A DNA stretch of 45,578 nucleotides from Leptospirales bacterium. Lineage in GTDB: Bacteria; Spirochaetota; Leptospiria; Leptospirales; Leptonemataceae. Below are positions 44,446-45,578 of the stretch, one piece after another (position 1 is the stretch's first letter; every line of letters starts with the position of its first letter). The position numbers and the translations under genes are program-made. The notes beneath the pieces were generated by a model. The model did no database searches, was not told where the DNA came from, and was given only the letters and a program-made list of their open reading frames with translations. The DNA lies in assembly GCA_016788865.1 (NCBI GenBank), contig JAEUSB010000009.1:64001-109578 (forward strand), in the 5' to 3' direction.

Positions 44446-45187
44446 CGGGTAATTCGAACTCAATGTGGTAATGTTCATCATGCCTGACCCATGATGCAAG
44501 GCGTGAGAATCTCACGCTGCCTAGTAGTTGGGCTCCCCGCGGAAGTCTGGCGAGTGATTTCTGCAGTTCATTGTCAAAGATTGCGAACTTGATCGTTACG
44601 CCGCGCCTGTTAGCGACAGATTGCAATGTATGTATGTGTAAAATCATGCTCTCCCAATCAATTTCATTTTCCTTTAGCTTGCCCAGGCTATCGAACTCGA
44701 TCCCATAGCCAAATTTTGTCAACAGCGACGTGTCAAGGTCAGTGACGCCTGTGCTACTGCGAACCGGTACAAAGAAATCTACGCAAAGGCCGTTTTGATG
44801 TGACTTGTGCGGACGAAAGCGTCCCCCGCGGGGCCAGCCTGTTTCACCGTAAACATACCTGAGCTCGGGGCGAACGCGCTCAATCTCTGCGTACGTTTCG
44901 AGGATGATTTCAAGGATAGCCGAATGGACACTGTTCCGGCGAAGCAGGCATCCCAGTGAATGATAGGACCGGAAGTTGTTTCCGTAGCACGGCAAAGACT
45001 TTCCGTTTTTGAGCGATCCGGATACTGAAGATCCAATGGACAAACTGGGCTCATCACCCGTGAAATCGAAAACGCCCTGTCTCTGAAGAAATAGGCACCC
45101 TGAAACAATAACGATGGCCAATAGTAGAATCGAAGCACGGCGAAAGGGACTTGTTGCCCGGTCAGCAGTGTGCGGTTGCCTGTTCAA
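44423..45187 (-). CDS. Lipoprotein of murein endopeptidase (MepA/M15-like) type
   Basis: The 254-residue product begins with a basic leader and hydrophobic core, then lipobox VSGC (C31). The mature part has the LAS-type zinc pattern: HKSHQNGLCVDFF gives H130 and D137 (H-x6-D), and HDEHYHIEFEL near the end gives the third ligand, as in penicillin-insensitive murein endopeptidases. It probably cuts peptidoglycan cross-links at the membrane surface. No ATG or GTG lies between the upstream stop and the signal core, so TTG 45187 is the only visible start. It converges on malate synthase, with its end inside the terminator. A link to purine use is not evident. Confidence 0.75.
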   Translation of the reverse strand: MNRQPHTADRATSPFRRASILLLAIVIVSGCLFLQRQGVFDFTGDEPSLSIGSSVSGSLKNGKSLPCYGNNFRSYHSLGCLLRRNSVHSAILEIILETYAEIERVRPELRYVYGETGWPRGGRFRPHKSHQNGLCVDFFVPVRSSTGVTDLDTSLLTKFGYGIEFDSLGKLKENEIDWESMILHIHTLQSVANRRGVTIKFAIFDNELQKSLARLPRGAQLLGSVRFSRLASWVRHDEHYHIEFELPENKSAVP

Positions 45188-45240
45188 AAAATATTCTCGT
45201 TTCTGCGATTACGGCCTTTCGCGCCCCCAGATCTGGCGCG

Positions 45241-45578
45241 CTAATCTTTCGCCAGCCACTCGGCCCAATTGTCGCGTGACGTTTCAAATTCACGCATATC
45301 GTTCTCCCAACGTTTCATCAATTCGCGCCGTGTTTCATCGCTTGCAAAAGAATGTTCGATTGAATGGCGCGCCAGCTGCTTGAGATCATTCCAGGCCAGG
45401 TCCGGTATGTTTTCTGTAACGCGCGCAAATTCTTCCGAAATGTTTGTTTCGAATAAGCCGGAATCATCCGTGTTGATTGTTGTTGGAATTCCGGCGCGGA
45501 CAAATTTCAAGACAGGATGGGATGCGTAAGGAATTCCCAGAAGCAGATGGTTGCTGGTAGGACAGGCTTCGATTGCAA
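45241..45578 (-). CDS. add: Adenosine deaminase, C-terminal part only
   Basis: Only the last 112 residues are in the window; the frame continues past the right edge. It shows IEACPTSNHLLLG and INTDDSGLF followed by TNISEEFA. The CPTSN and NTDD motifs are hallmarks of adenosine deaminases (the second holds a catalytic and metal-site aspartate). The enzyme turns adenosine into inosine and ammonia, which would feed hypoxanthine to the xanthine dehydrogenase after phosphorolysis. It lies on the strand opposite the ureide operon, 53 bases upstream of the murein-peptidase-like gene, and may be cotranscribed with it. An adenine deaminase of the same fold is a less likely alternative. Confidence 0.85.
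   Translation of the reverse strand, partial: AIEACPTSNHLLLGIPYASHPVLKFVRAGIPTTINTDDSGLFETNISEEFARVTENIPDLAWNDLKQLARHSIEHSFASDETRRELMKRWENDMREFETSRDNWAEWLAKD

Overview
The window looks like chromosomal DNA of a spirochaete close to the order Leptospirales, but outside classical low-G+C Leptospira. This placement is an inference. It rests on moderate G+C (about half, by eye), a lipoprotein resembling the leptospiral LIC_12708 family, a 7TMR-DISM sensor kinase, lipoboxes of the relaxed spirochaetal type, and STAS and SpoIIE-type signalling parts. The region is tightly packed. Many neighbours overlap by ATGA or GTGA, convergent genes end within a few bases of each other, and few genes have a clear Shine-Dalgarno site. 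GTG and TTG starts are common. I saw no tRNA, rRNA, insertion sequence, phage gene or CRISPR array.

Left part (1-11.7 kb): two coupled envelope-type genes carry LSm/SH3-like beta repeats. A minus-strand operon follows: glycosyltransferase, an ATPase fused to an HDOD-like domain, and a STAS antagonist. A patatin-type lipase runs head-to-head with the glycosyltransferase. Next come an RND pump and a 1001-residue 7TMR-DISM hybrid kinase. The first kinase core of that protein is degenerate, its second (NarX-type) core looks active, and it is divergent from a NarL-type regulator that seems to be leaderless.

Middle part (11.7-28.4 kb): an operon of ABC-F ATPase, ABC-2 ATPase and permease; two small membrane proteins; gatB; the bifunctional NAD(P)HX repair enzyme; a lipoprotein; a nitrilase-family amidase coupled to a CACHE/SpoIIE phosphatase; a UbiB-type kinase; a membrane AraC-type regulator; and a long-chain acyl-CoA ligase.

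Right part (28.5 kb to the end): an apparently complete purine-catabolism island. Guanine deaminase and an AzgA-type permease feed xanthine to a two-subunit xanthine dehydrogenase with its XdhC factor, encoded on the opposite strand. A divergent eight-gene run continues with membrane urate oxidase PuuD (C-terminal cytochrome c), allantoinase, allantoate amidohydrolase, ureidoglycine aminohydrolase, ureidoglycolate amidohydrolase, OHCU decarboxylase, hydroxyisourate hydrolase and malate synthase. An adenosine deaminase lies at the right edge. Together they would convert adenosine, guanine, hypoxanthine, xanthine and urate to ammonia, CO2 and glyoxylate without making urea, and malate synthase would carry the glyoxylate into the TCA cycle. 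The xdh operon ends in an unlisted 52-residue protein made almost wholly of an MshEN-like domain, the cyclic-di-GMP-binding fold normally attached to secretion ATPases.
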